Source of the DNA: Smittia aterrima
Lineage: Eukaryota > Arthropoda > Insecta > Diptera > Chironomidae
Length of the DNA stretch: 64,000 nucleotides
Direction of reading: 5' to 3'
Assembly: GCA_033063855.1 (NCBI GenBank)
Contig: CP093831.1
Span: forward strand, 4,836,001-4,900,000
In this document: in pieces, positions 47,380 through 58,900 of the stretch
Position numbering within the stretch: the stretch's first letter is position 1
How the letters are laid out: every line of letters starts with the position of its first letter
Notes under the pieces: generated by a model
What the model saw: only the letters and a program-made list of their open reading frames with translations
Told to the model about the DNA's origin: nothing
Databases searched by the model: none
Position numbers and translations under genes: made by a program

Positions 47380-47454
47380 TTTTTCGAATTTGTTGTTCCG
47401 TAAATATTTCTTTAGTTGAGGGAGTACTGTCTTGGTGAAGCTCTGAGCAACGAA

Positions 47455-47486
47455 TGAGGAATATTTCAAATTGACCATCTTTTATA
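47455..47486 (-). promoter_or_regulatory. TATA box plus initiator of the orphan gene
   Basis: Minus strand reads GTATAAAAG with the TATA T at 47486, and TCATTC, a perfect TCAKTY initiator, with its A at 47455. The spacing of 31 bp is the canonical TATA-to-start distance. A GAActTTC heat-shock-like unit and a GACCGT/ACGGTC inverted repeat lie 35-70 bp upstream. Confidence 0.65.
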
Positions 47487-50400
47487 CCTGCAGAAGTTCA
47501 CTAAGTGCTCCAGGTAGAAACTGACCGTCGAGAACTTTCTAACGGTCAATTTCTCATGTAGAAAAATAAGCTTAAACAACAAAAAACTTTAGTTTTTATA
47601 TTTCTCGTTCAGTGGAAAGAAAAAAGAATTAAATTTCATAAATACGTTTCAATCAAATAATTTGGATTGTTCAGCTTCGAAAAGATTCACTTCTCAAATT
47701 CTTTTATTTTATTTTTGCTTTAAAATTTATCTTCGTTTCATAATGATTGTTTTCCATTTAAACGAAATATTTCCGTAGTTTCTCTATTTTCCCCTAAATA
47801 TTTATTCTAATACTTCAAATATCGGCGCATGAACGAAACTAAGCTAACTCCAGTTTTTCTTCTCTCACAACAATCGAAAAAATCATCTTAATCGTTTGAT
47901 AGAAAATTTCGCGTAGCTAGAGTTAGATAAACGAAATATTTTCTTCTAATTTCGTCTTCCGATAGCAGCGACGAAAAATGTCCCTTTTCTCAGAAAAATA
48001 TTTCAGTTGCTCTCTTCCGCAGTTCGAAGCCACGCGTGAGGATAAGTATCTCTCACATTTTTTCAGAACGACTGATGACCGATAGCATTTTTAAACGAAT
48101 GCGAATAGATTGGAGCGAACTTTTCTAACGAAACGATTTATATCGAGAGAGTTCTACCCTCGGGGATGATAGGACACTTTTCTTTATGCGAGAAATTTTT
48201 TCTTTATTGTAATTCTTTTTATGTGAATGATAAACACGTAAGCCTAAACACATAAAAAGTTTGTAATCCAATCAGACTCACAAAAAGTGAACTCAGTGCT
48301 CTGCCAATTAAACTTTTTCTCCATTTTCTTAAATTTTATTAAAACAAGCTCTTTTTGTGTATCTTCGTGTAATTAACATGAATCGTCTTCTTTTGTTTGC
48401 AGAGAGTAAGCGTTTGACGATGCTTCATATTTCCTCCAAATAAAGCCGTTGCTGCCATCGCCAACTTTCTTATGACACGCGAGGAAAGAAACTTTTAATG
48501 TGTCGCAATTATTTTCGCATTTTTTTTCCTGACGAAGCTTAAAATGATGAGTTAACTTTATTTCGGATAAATTTTCTTTCCCTGTTTCCTTTGTTGTGGG
48601 TTCACCACAGCTGGAATTTCTTTAGATGTTTCTTGAGGTGTTTTATCGCTTTTCCCGGGCTCAGCAAAAAATGCGTGAATGGAAGCAATTTTCTTTATTT
48701 TTCTCATCTGAAAAGATTTTATTTCTTGAAAGGAAATTTCATTAATTCTCTCTCAAGTGTTACACACGAAAACCTTTTGACTGAAGTAACATTTGAATCG
48801 GAAAATCAACTTAAACATCGCAAATGTGAAGCACAAACTTTAAATGCTTTTGATGTGAAACAAAAATATTCAATGAGCTGTTAAAGGTTGTAAAAACCTT
48901 ATGAAGAGACCCTCGACGGCAGATATGGGATTATTATTTTTGTTTATATTTTCCTTCGACTGAAAAAAGTCAAACCGACTCTTGAAAAGTTTCTAAGTGA
49001 ATTCTTACGGTTGAAACTACAAACCGTAAAGTTAAACCTTCAATGAGTTGAAGCAACTTCAAAAGTTGTTCACTTATAGCGGAAAAGAGTGAATTACGTG
49101 TTGTTACGTGACTTGATATTTCTTCTCAACTATATTTTAATCAGATTATTGCCTTGATAAGCATGTGAGCTCGACTAATCGAAAACATTCGGTTTCGTTA
49201 ACAATTAATGATGACAAAAGCGTTCGAGGAAATTTTATGCTCTGTAATATCCATCGCAGGATTGTCTAACAGCCTGAAATGATATTTCAATCATAACCAT
49301 TCATATCATTGCTCAATCAAAGAAAATTTTATCCATTTTTCCCGTTGAGGAGATTTGTCGGAAGATATGAAGTAAATTCGTATCGATTTTTCCATTCCAA
49401 TGGCTATGAATCGATTTACATCTTAAACAGGACGAGCTCGTGTTTTAAAACGAGATACGTGCGGAGTGTTTTAAGGAATCAAGATAAATCCTTAATGCTT
49501 CGAAAACAATCCGAATGGTTTCTTGGTTTAAGAAACTGCTGAATTATTCGACACGTTTCAGGAACCAAAAGTTGAAATTGTCTGTTCAAATATTGAAAAG
49601 TGATTTAATTTTCTCCGCACATTTTTTCCCCAATTCAATTAATAACAATAAACGAATCATGTCAAAAATGTGATTAATCTTAGGGTCAAGCTTTATTTTG
49701 ATTTCATTCGAAGTGACTTGCGATTCTTTTCAAACATTTTCAATTATCTCATCCTTATTGTGTATTGATTTTCTTTCTTTAAAATTCTAAACGAAATAAA
49801 AGTTGATGATTGAGGGGAGAAAATCAATAAATCGATTATGTGCGACCAAATTCGAATCGGCGCCACAAACTCATTCCTCCCACGCAAAGTTTTCTTCGTT
49901 GTATTCATGTTTTTAATCGCCGCACGGTTTCCTGTTCTCACCTATTGATTGCGCTCCGAGTGTTGAAATAAAATCCAATTAATTATTTACGACGAAGAAA
50001 GCGGAATCGCTTCGATTCATTCCTTTGTCCTTTCACTTAGACGAAGACGTTCGAATAGAAAACACACTCAAATGACACTGACCTCTTTAAGCACTTTCTT
50101 TTCTGTCGCTGTGTGTCCTTTCGTTTTATAACCTCGTTACCGAAATAAATGGAAACATAAAACGACTGCATGTGCTCGCATTGCCGACGTCTAAAATGTT
50201 TGCGAAACCTAAACGATTTAACTGAAGCCGACAGCGCGATGTTTCCTTGGAAGATTGTTCATTCATTTGTTATCTGCTACCGCGAGTTGTTCCATCTGCT
50301 ACCAGCGAATGACTGATATTCCCAAACGTCTGTGAATCGCGTCGTAAATTAACAGCGAGTAATGGAAATTTGAGTTAGTAGAACATAAAACGTTGCGTGA

Positions 50401-51487
50401 GTGCAATTTAATTTTCTGTTTGCCTCCAAGCTCATTACAAATTCAATTCTAAAACACATTTCGATTTCTATTAATTTTTCAAAAGTTTATTCTCCTGAAC
50501 ACAAATATTTTTCAATGCCTTCATATAATCAAAATTAAAATATAAGTTTTGTGCGGATATTTGATGATGGAAAGGTGAAAGGAAAAAGAATCCGTGTTGA
50601 GTTTATTGATTGGCTGATGGCAACGAACTTCCACTAACTACAATTTTAAACTTCAACTGAGTTTGACGTAGCTTATCAAGTTGCTAGAGCGTGAATTGTT
50701 CTCAAGGATTCGAACGTTGAACTTTCGTAACTTTAAATTGCGATAACCAAAAGCAAACACGAGATTGTCGAAGGGACTCTTACTTATATCTCAGAAGCAT
50801 TTCAAACAAATAGAATCTGTTTTGCTATTTTCCTTCCGAAGATTTACGTTTGCAATCTGCTAGTTTTGCTATTTTGTTTTCATATTTTTCGGTAACTCGT
50901 ATTTTCAGTTTCGTTTCTTTTTTTTGAGGATAGATCGTTGTGTATAGAATAGAATTCAATCATTGAATTTGATTTATTCCATTGAATTATTTGCTATCGT
51001 CCTTTTTTAAAAGCTCGAGAATGATAAGAAATGGTTTGCGTTGTCTGTGTGATACATTTGCATTGATAAATGAAGCTTTATGATGAGTGGTTGAGAATGA
51101 AATGAATTATATTTAAATCTCAAATTGCTGTAAATTTCTAGAGTTTTAATTTCAATTTAGAATAGTCGTTGGTTGGTGGTATCGTCGTGCCTAGTTTCTC
51201 TTTCAAGACTCGGATTATTCAGTTTCAGCAATTGGATTTTATAGTTTGCATTGAGAATAGAAATTTACTTAACGATTTAGTGACAGAAAGGTTGTGCATG
51301 TGAGGACAAAGGCACCTACAAAGATTCAATAACCAATAAACAGCTTTTGTATTTTAAAATTAACCTAATATTGAGAACTTGCTTTGCTTCTTCGATCGCA
51401 TATCACAATGTCAACGCATTGCCATAAACTACGATAAAAGTTTTTTGCATCGACAATTCTTTTTAAAAAAATATTCAACTATTTGCT
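47487..51487. other. 4 kb gene-free region
   Basis: No coding gene supported on either strand; open frames (48591-48884, 49309-49542, 49744-49941) show no family similarity. The left end is upstream sequence of the orphan gene and the right end should be the elongase 3' UTR. A tRNA-like D-arm segment occurs near 50660-50690 but does not fold into a tRNA. The size of the gap is unusual for this compact neighbourhood. Confidence 0.5.
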
Positions 51488-54009
51488 TTACTCGTGTTTC
51501 TTCCCGTTTAAAAGAAGGTTTCGGTTTTTCTGCAACTCAGCGTTGTTATTAGCTAAGCGCTTTTCATTTTTTCTCTTTTTGTGATCATCGATGTAGGAGC
51601 TAATGTAGAATCGACCGAACAAGACCTGAAATGACAAGGCAGATGTAATTCAATAATGAAATTGAAAATTTCTATTGTGGGCTTACCAGGAAGGAGACCA
51701 TGTACCCACAAAGCGTATATTGCATCCATTTGGGGAATTCACAAGAGATTCGGAGACCATTGAATCCCAAGATTAAAGCTCCAGCGAATTGAACCTGAAA
51801 CGATTTTAAAAATTAACATTTCGCCGGTTTCGAGCGCAATTGTAAAGCTCTTACTAGTTGAATCATTGTCAGATATTTTTTCCACCACAAATATTTGTTC
51901 ATGTGTGGCCCGATCGCAGCGAGACCGTAGTACGTGTACATTAGAACGTGAATACCTGAGTTGACCATGGCGGGAAAAGCAGCTAAAAAGAAACAATTAT
52001 GCAAATTAAAATCTTTCAAGCCCTTTCAAGTGAGGAATGCGAAGATAAGATGAAATCGAAATTGCTTTCTGAGATAGACAATGCCAATGCGCGAATAAAA
52101 AGCAAGGTCGGATACTCATCATAAAATGTAAACTTGAATCAAACTTCTACAAGGTCAAGGAAGCAATTTGTTTCATCAAATAAAAAATCATCATCATTTC
52201 ACCATTAATCACCAAACTTGCACGAATCATCAGATGCACGAAAAAAGCGAAAAGACAAAAACGTAAATTTCGAAAAGAAAAACGTGAAAAACGAGTTTGA
52301 TTCGGCGAAGTTGATCACCAAGTTAAAAGTTTTATCAAACGAAAACGAAACTTACTCGATCCAGATGGAACCCACTTTATGCCGATCCACCAGAACACAA
52401 ACATTGTCGAATGATGATAAATGTGGAGGAAGCTGAGTTGATTGTCCTTCTTTCTTAGAATGAAGAAGAGCGTGTCACCGAACTCAAGAAGCTTTGAGAA
52501 GTAATACCACCAAACAGCTTTGACGATCTAATCGTAAAAGAAAACAAATAAATTATTTACAAACTCGAAAGTGTAAGCTTCTATGGTCCATTGATAGGAA
52601 ACAGATTGTGCTTCTGTACCCAATAAAGCTTTTCTGAATTTTAAATTGTCATCGAAAGCGATAAAAACTTCCCAACGTAACCGCATGAATCGCATTAGAT
52701 CTCATAAGAGAAACAACCGCGAAGTGTTTTTCTAAGTTTTGTTTTCATCGGAAATGATAGCGTCACGTCGATGAGGATTTTTTTTTGTGTATCAGAGGGC
52801 GATTGAATATGCAAATATATTCCGAATAGTTTCGTTTTGATTTCTTCCTCGTCTCAAGAGTCCGAGACTTGAACAAGAAATAACCAAAGGCAATCCCTCC
52901 CTCCAGTGTGAGTTCATATTTTTATTTAATATTTTTAAAGTGTGTAACTCGTCTCGTTATTGCTTTAGAAGACGACCATGCTCTCATTACTGGTTGGCCC
53001 ACTGAATACCAAATTTAATGAAACTTCTTTAAATAACCACAGGAGAGTAAAACAAGAAATTTAGTTGCAAGCTAAAAAAAGCTTTGAAGGCCTTTCTCCT
53101 TTTTGCTGAGTTCACTGATTATCACGCAAATCTCACCTGCATTTCTAAAGGCGTCGAAACTTGTCGGCAAGGCTCACAAGTGATATCATAGCGAAGCTCG
53201 TAAGCTGCGCCTGTGAGCCGATTGAAGATGTAAGCGTTGAGTAGGGCCATGCCGAGATTGTAAGGTATGAGGATGCCATTGAGTTGAAATGGCTTTCGAC
53301 TGTGAAGGAAACAATATAAAAATTAGTAGCTTCATTAATCAAAATAGTTTAGACTTTTTTAAGCTCATAAAACTTGATCTTAGTGCCAGGGAAAAATCAA
53401 CTCAACTTTTCAATGAGAAATTTAATTTAATGAATTTCCTCGTTAGATGATTCACTAAAACTATCAATCACTTGCAGATCAAGTATTCTAATTAAATAAA
53501 TTCTAGATTATCAAGTTTCTCCGATTAAGAAAAAGTAAAATTTCCAGCCTTTGCCATTGAAATTTCTCATGAAATGAATTGAAGTTAATGAAAAATTTTG
53601 CGAAGCAATTAAGTTTGTACAGAAATCAGAGACAAATTTGTTTAATTTGAGAACTACTTTATAAGCAAAAACTACAGAGTTAAGAACAATGAAGTCATCT
53701 TAATCTAATTGAATTATATTTTGCTAAATGTCTTTCAGTAGTGTAAATTTGATTTCGCAATTATATAGAAGCAAACAAGATTTCATCGATTGACAAAAAA
53801 AGTCTTTCTCTTTCCAAATATGTCTCAAGGTGAACGTGTACTTACTGTTTCATAATTTTCGGTCCGAAAAAAACCATTGCGAGATAGCTAAGTGTAAACC
53901 AAAACGTGGGTCGCCATCCGTCGACGAGGAGCCATCCTTTGGAGCGACTATCAACGATAGTTTCAGTCCATTCGTAATAGTTTTCGATGTATTTGACAAT
54001 ACTTTCCAT
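51488..54009 (-). CDS. ELOVL-type very-long-chain fatty acid elongase
   Basis: ER-membrane 3-ketoacyl-CoA synthase that adds two carbons to fatty acyl-CoA. Exons: 54009-53846, 53299-53137, 52527-52356, 51982-51855, 51794-51687, 51625-51488; 290 aa, the usual family length, all GT-AG and in phase. Diagnostic motifs: KLLEFGDTLFFILRKK, the histidine box HIYHH (residues 144-148), NSGIHVLMYTYYGLAAIGP and WWKKYLTMIQLVQF. Several hydrophobic segments give the expected seven-helix membrane protein. It ends KKHE, a KKxx signal for retrieval to the ER. The pattern is closest to the ELOVL1/4/7 branch that dominates in insects (cuticular hydrocarbon, wax and sperm lipids); the exact orthologue is not settled. 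Introns here (372-609 bp) are longer than in the neighbouring block. Confidence 0.94.
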
Positions 54010-55902
54010 TCTAGAGTCTCTCGTGTCTCAAATGGTTCGTAAATTTTTTATAAGATGACTCTACTCCTTTGAATAAATTTTTATCTCACTGAGAACTAAA
54101 ATAGAAATTTGTGTTATAAAGGATTTTGATAAATCGCAAGTTTGTTTTTTGTAATTTTAAGTTAAACAAGTTTTTCCGGTTATCAAATATTTTTAGTTTT
54201 TTGGGAGAAAAAATCAGGTTGGGTCGCTGTAAAATTGTTTTCGCCACATGATCTGACGTGTTTCCGAATGAGATTCTTCACGAAAGCTAAGAAAACTCGT
54301 TTGCAAATTGAGAAAATTTTGATCGCAAAGCACTCGAAGCCTCGAATTAAGTTTACGCAATAATTACAAAACCAAATTGGAGAGTTTAAGCGCATCAATT
54401 GCCCAATCAACCGGAAATCTGACTCTGAGATAATTCGTTACATCAATAACAGAAGTGAATCTCATCAAATTAAAATTTTCTCTCCGATTCGAATAAATTT
54501 CGTCGTTTTCGGATTATAAAATCTATCAGCTTCGAAGTGACGTCTGTAGCTTAACTTTGTTATTGACAAATTGTTTTGCATTCTTGTTCAGTTTAAAGTG
54601 TAAAAAACGCTCAACGTCACAATCTCGTTTCTACTCTAATTCACTTACAACAATGTCCGATCAGTTCTATTCACAAATCAAACAAAACTTCAATTCTTTT
54701 TCACCATGTTCACAAACAAAATTTTGTCTTACACTTGTTGGACCCGCAAAAGGTTTTATTTCAAGCACGTCCAGACGGATTGCGATGCGATCGATACAAC
54801 GGTTAGTCGCCAAATGTTTCTCGAACACCATCAGTTGTTAAATATTTTCCTCTCCAAAGCCTCAGACACTCAGACTACGCTTAGTCTCGACAAATGTTTG
54901 TTTGTGATATTTGAGTTGGGAATAACCACGAAAATGTATAACCGGCTTTCAGGTCATCGCTGAGGGGGGAGGGATGATTGGATGGAACAAATGAAGAGTC
55001 TTTAAAATAATTATAATGTAATTGCTCATGAAGTGAAAGAGATGACGTTCTGATTACGTTGACGAAACTTTCGAGAATCTCCTTGGACTTGATAGGGTGA
55101 CGAACGATCCCCTAATTAGCGGTGTGTAAAATACTTTTACTTTTTATTACAAAATGTTTTACTTTTTCGAAAAATTTCGATTTTATTACAAAACATCAAA
55201 TTGACATAAAACTAGTTTTGGAGAAAACAATTTTGATTCATAAATATTTCTTATTCGTGTTGAGATATTCTTATCTTGCTTTTGAACTTGAAAAGAAGCT
55301 CACACATTGGAAGGCTCAATGTTATTGAAAATGAAACCGGCCACTCGTTCGATGTTGTCGACTTGAATACGAAAAATACATTTCGAGATCAATTTTGCTC
55401 TGCACAATAAATTTCCGTTAAGCTAAGAGTTGCAATGTCCATTCATGAAGCGTCGTAACGATTTCTCAAACAAAAAAAAACTTTTTCTTCAAAAGCTTTC
55501 GATTGCGATGCTGAACATTCACAGCAGAGCTTTTTCTCCATTGAAACTCATCGCGATTCGAAGTTCGCTTTCCCCTTCTCTCAACACTCGAAAATATTCA
55601 TCAACAAATGCACAATTTTTTTTCTCCATCTCAGCTGATCGCTGCAGCACGTGGATGAAAACAAGTCAAACCTGTTTTTAAAGCTCTCTCAGACGTCTTT
55701 CGCTCTTGCCGCATTTGAAATGTCTTTCGCTCCACTCTTTCGTCATTTCTTCGTTCAGTTACTTTGCGTTTTCTTAAGGTGATAGAAGTGTTTGGACAAG
55801 AACATATAAAAAGAAACTTCATGTGCTAAGTAGAAAGGAAATTTACAAGTTGATCCGTTCATCAGAATGAAATCAAGAAATATTTGAAAAGCTTCGACCA
55901 CC
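54010..55902. other. divergent upstream region, elongase / cadherin
   Basis: 1.9 kb between two divergent starts. It must hold both promoters and leaders. Open frames at 54557-54963 overlap each other and show no similarity. A G-run (GAGGGGGGAGGGATG) lies near 54963-54976. A TATA box near 55805 probably belongs to the cadherin. Confidence 0.5.
55805..55811 (+). promoter_or_regulatory. TATA-like box of the cadherin gene
   Basis: TATAAAA 92 bp upstream of the cadherin ATG at 55903. No clear initiator lies 30 bp downstream. A six-codon upstream frame (55867-55887) falls between it and the start. Confidence 0.35.
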
Positions 55903-58900
55903 ATGAGCACTTCAGTTATTCAAATCACAACGTTTGTTTGCTTAGTCTTAATCAACTGCATCGATTCAGCTGAGAATGTTCCTCCATATTTCGTCACTGG
56001 AACTGGCGACTTTACAGGCTTCAGTATTCCAGAGAACTTTCAAGTTGGCACATCAGTCTATAAACTAAAAGGTAACAAAATTCAATGGTGCAACCTAAGT
56101 CATTCATCGATGACCTAAGCTTCAACGAAGCCATTGCAAAAGTCGCACATAAATTATTTTTCTTTTGCTTACTAATCCATGCTGAGTATGGTCCAACGGA
56201 CGCGACGAAACACAAAAGAGAGCAATAAGAAGAAAAAAGTTACACAGAGCGATCGTCGCTTTTGTTGTTGCAAAAGAACCGTTGCTTCATGATCGGATGG
56301 AAATTGAAGAAAATGAAGAAGAGAAAGAATGAATGTGAAGACATAGATTTAGTTGTTAAGTGAAGTCGATTTCATTTGAACAATTTAATTATTTTTTTGT
56401 TAGGTGTTGATCCGGAGGGCAAGAAGATCACGTATAGCATCTCGGGTCCGTATTTCTCGGTTGATCGCGATAGTGGAATTGTAAAGTTGACCAAGGAACT
56501 TGATAGGGAGCAGCAAAGCGAAATAGAGACGATCATAACGATTACAGGTTCCTATAAATCAAGTTTGACGAGATGCTTAGCCCCTTACGTTCTTACTACT
56601 TGCAGATGACTCAATCGATGGAGAAGAACCAAACACAGTTTCTCTTCGAAGAATTATTCAAGTGAGAGACACAAACGACAATCCTCCAATATTTCTTCGT
56701 CGTTACTCGTACAGCGCTCAAGTCGTTGAAACAACGAAACCTGGGCATGTCTTGAACGTGACGCCAATCGTTGTGATTGATAAAGACGCGGGAATTAACT
56801 CAGAGGTAACACTGTCATGCTACAGAGAAGCAAGCGACGACACTGACAGCCCTTGTGACTACTTCAAGTTGTCGACTATAAAAAATTCTGAAGGAAATTT
56901 CACCGCCGAGATTCGTTTGATAAAAGGTCTTGATTTTGAGAGAAGAAAGTCATTTGTTTTGACGATAATAGCTCGTGATGGACCGCGCGAAAACTTTCTG
57001 AGCTCCAACGCTACGGTGAACATAAACGTGATAGATGCGCAAGATGCGCCTCCGATTTTCTTTAACGAGCCGTACACAGCAACTTTAGAGGAGAACATGG
57101 AAGCGAATTTAATGGTTTTATCTATAAACGCAACTGACGGTGACGTAGGAGACCCAAACGACGTTATCATGACACTGGAGAAGGAGAAGTTTGGGTATTT
57201 TAAGCTTTTAAAGTCAGGAAACGGACAAGCACAACTAACGACGACAAATGTCAAGATTGACCGAGAAAACCAAGAAATTCTAGACAACGGAGGCTATTAC
57301 ACGTTTTACGTTAAAGCAACTGAAGCGTTAAAGAATCTCACGCTCGGAGATTCCTCTTCGTCGCCCATCACAATCGTTATTAAAGATCTAGACGATAACG
57401 TCGCAGAATTCAATCAACCATTCTTTAATTTAACGATTCCCGAGAATCTCGAACTTGGAATGGCTTTGCCAAAACTTTCTATAATCGTTAACGATAAAGA
57501 CTCGACAGGCAACAATCGATACAATCTAACGATTTCCAACGTTGAGAACTCGAATGGCGTTTTCGAAGTTTTTCCCAAATCAAGCGAAGGTAGAACTCAA
57601 GTCATTATTAAAGTTAAGGATCCATCACGTCTTGATTACGACGTAGACTCTGAAGCAGAAAGAACTTTTGTCTTCGATGTCATTGCCACTTCTGCAGTCG
57701 ACCTTTTGTTCGTTTCAAAGACGCGTGTTGAAGTTCATCTCGAAGGCATCAACGACAATTTTCCATCGTTCCGAGAATCAAATTACCGACTGAGAGTTGA
57801 GGAGAACTCCGACATCGGCCTAAGGATCGGCCATGACATTTATGCAACGGATCGTGATGTGGGAAGATTTGGCAAATTGACTTACATCTTAAGAGGATTT
57901 GGAGCTGAGAATTTCGGAACAGATTTTGAAAACGGTGGAATATTTGTCAAGAAAGCATTAGACTACGAACAGCAAAAGAGCTACAGTTTATCTTTAATCG
58001 CTCGCGACGGAGGCGGACGTGAAAGCAATGCAAACATCTTCATCGACGTAATTGACTTGAACGATAATTTTCCTCAATTCGAGACGAACGAATATTATCG
58101 TAATGTGCGCGAAGGGTCGAAGTCGTTTGAACCTCAATTTTACGTGAAAGCTTTCGATGTCGACGGAACGACGCAGGGAAATGGGCAAATTTCCTACAAC
58201 ATCGAATCGGAAAACTCTATTTCCGGACATGTTTTCAGCATCAACAACGAATCGGGTGAAATGTTTATTTCAGATGCCGGAGTTCACTCGAGCGATACCT
58301 TTGACGGCAGTTATGAGTTGATGATATGTGCTGAGGATTTCGGAAATCCGCGATTAAAGAATTACACAAAGATTATCATTCGCGTTGGATCAGAGAATCA
58401 ACGTCCAATTTTTCACGGACACTTTGGCAGCAACTTGGGAAATTCTCTTCCTGGTCCGCCAACTTTCCGAATCGACATTCCAGAGAACTCAAAGCCAGGC
58501 TCAAACCTTACGATGATTCAGGCGACAGATCCTGATGGAGATGACAAACTACTTCGCTATCAGATCGTAGATACGACTGACTCATTCGCAATAGATGAAA
58601 CGTAAGTTTAACAATTCCCTTAAGATTAGAACTCTGCAGAATTAGCTAGAGTAATGAAATTAATTATGCAATCAACAGAACTGGCCTCATAACCATTTCG
58701 CCATATGCACGACTCGACCGAGATGTCGTTAATTCTTATTTGATAACCGTCAAGGTTATTGACTCAGGCGTTCCGAGCGAAACTTCATCGGCGACAGTGA
58801 AGGTCAAAATAACGGATATTAACAACAAACCCCCGAGGCAAGCCTTTAATTCATTTTTGCGACTCACATTTTAAATAAACTTTCCCACTCCGTTTTAGAT

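Noticed and set aside
46918..47478. Orphan gene as a Bearded/E(spl)m4-family member
   Set aside because: There is a basic N-terminal stretch and an acidic helix, but the family's C-terminal motifs are missing, and the basic stretch would not be translated if the TATA/Inr reading is right.
48245..48310. Minus-strand stretch resembling a tRNA D-arm (AATTGGCAGAGCACTGAG)
   Set aside because: No matching acceptor stem and no T-arm consensus; does not fold into a cloverleaf.
50660..50730. tRNA-like GTAGCTTATC...CTAGAGCG followed by GGATTCGAAC
   Set aside because: Only about 14 bases separate the D-arm and T-loop look-alikes, too few for an anticodon arm; no acceptor pairing.
54557..54963. Two overlapping 85-94 aa frames upstream of the cadherin
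   Set aside because: They overlap in different frames, show no recognisable motif, and lie in the shared upstream region.
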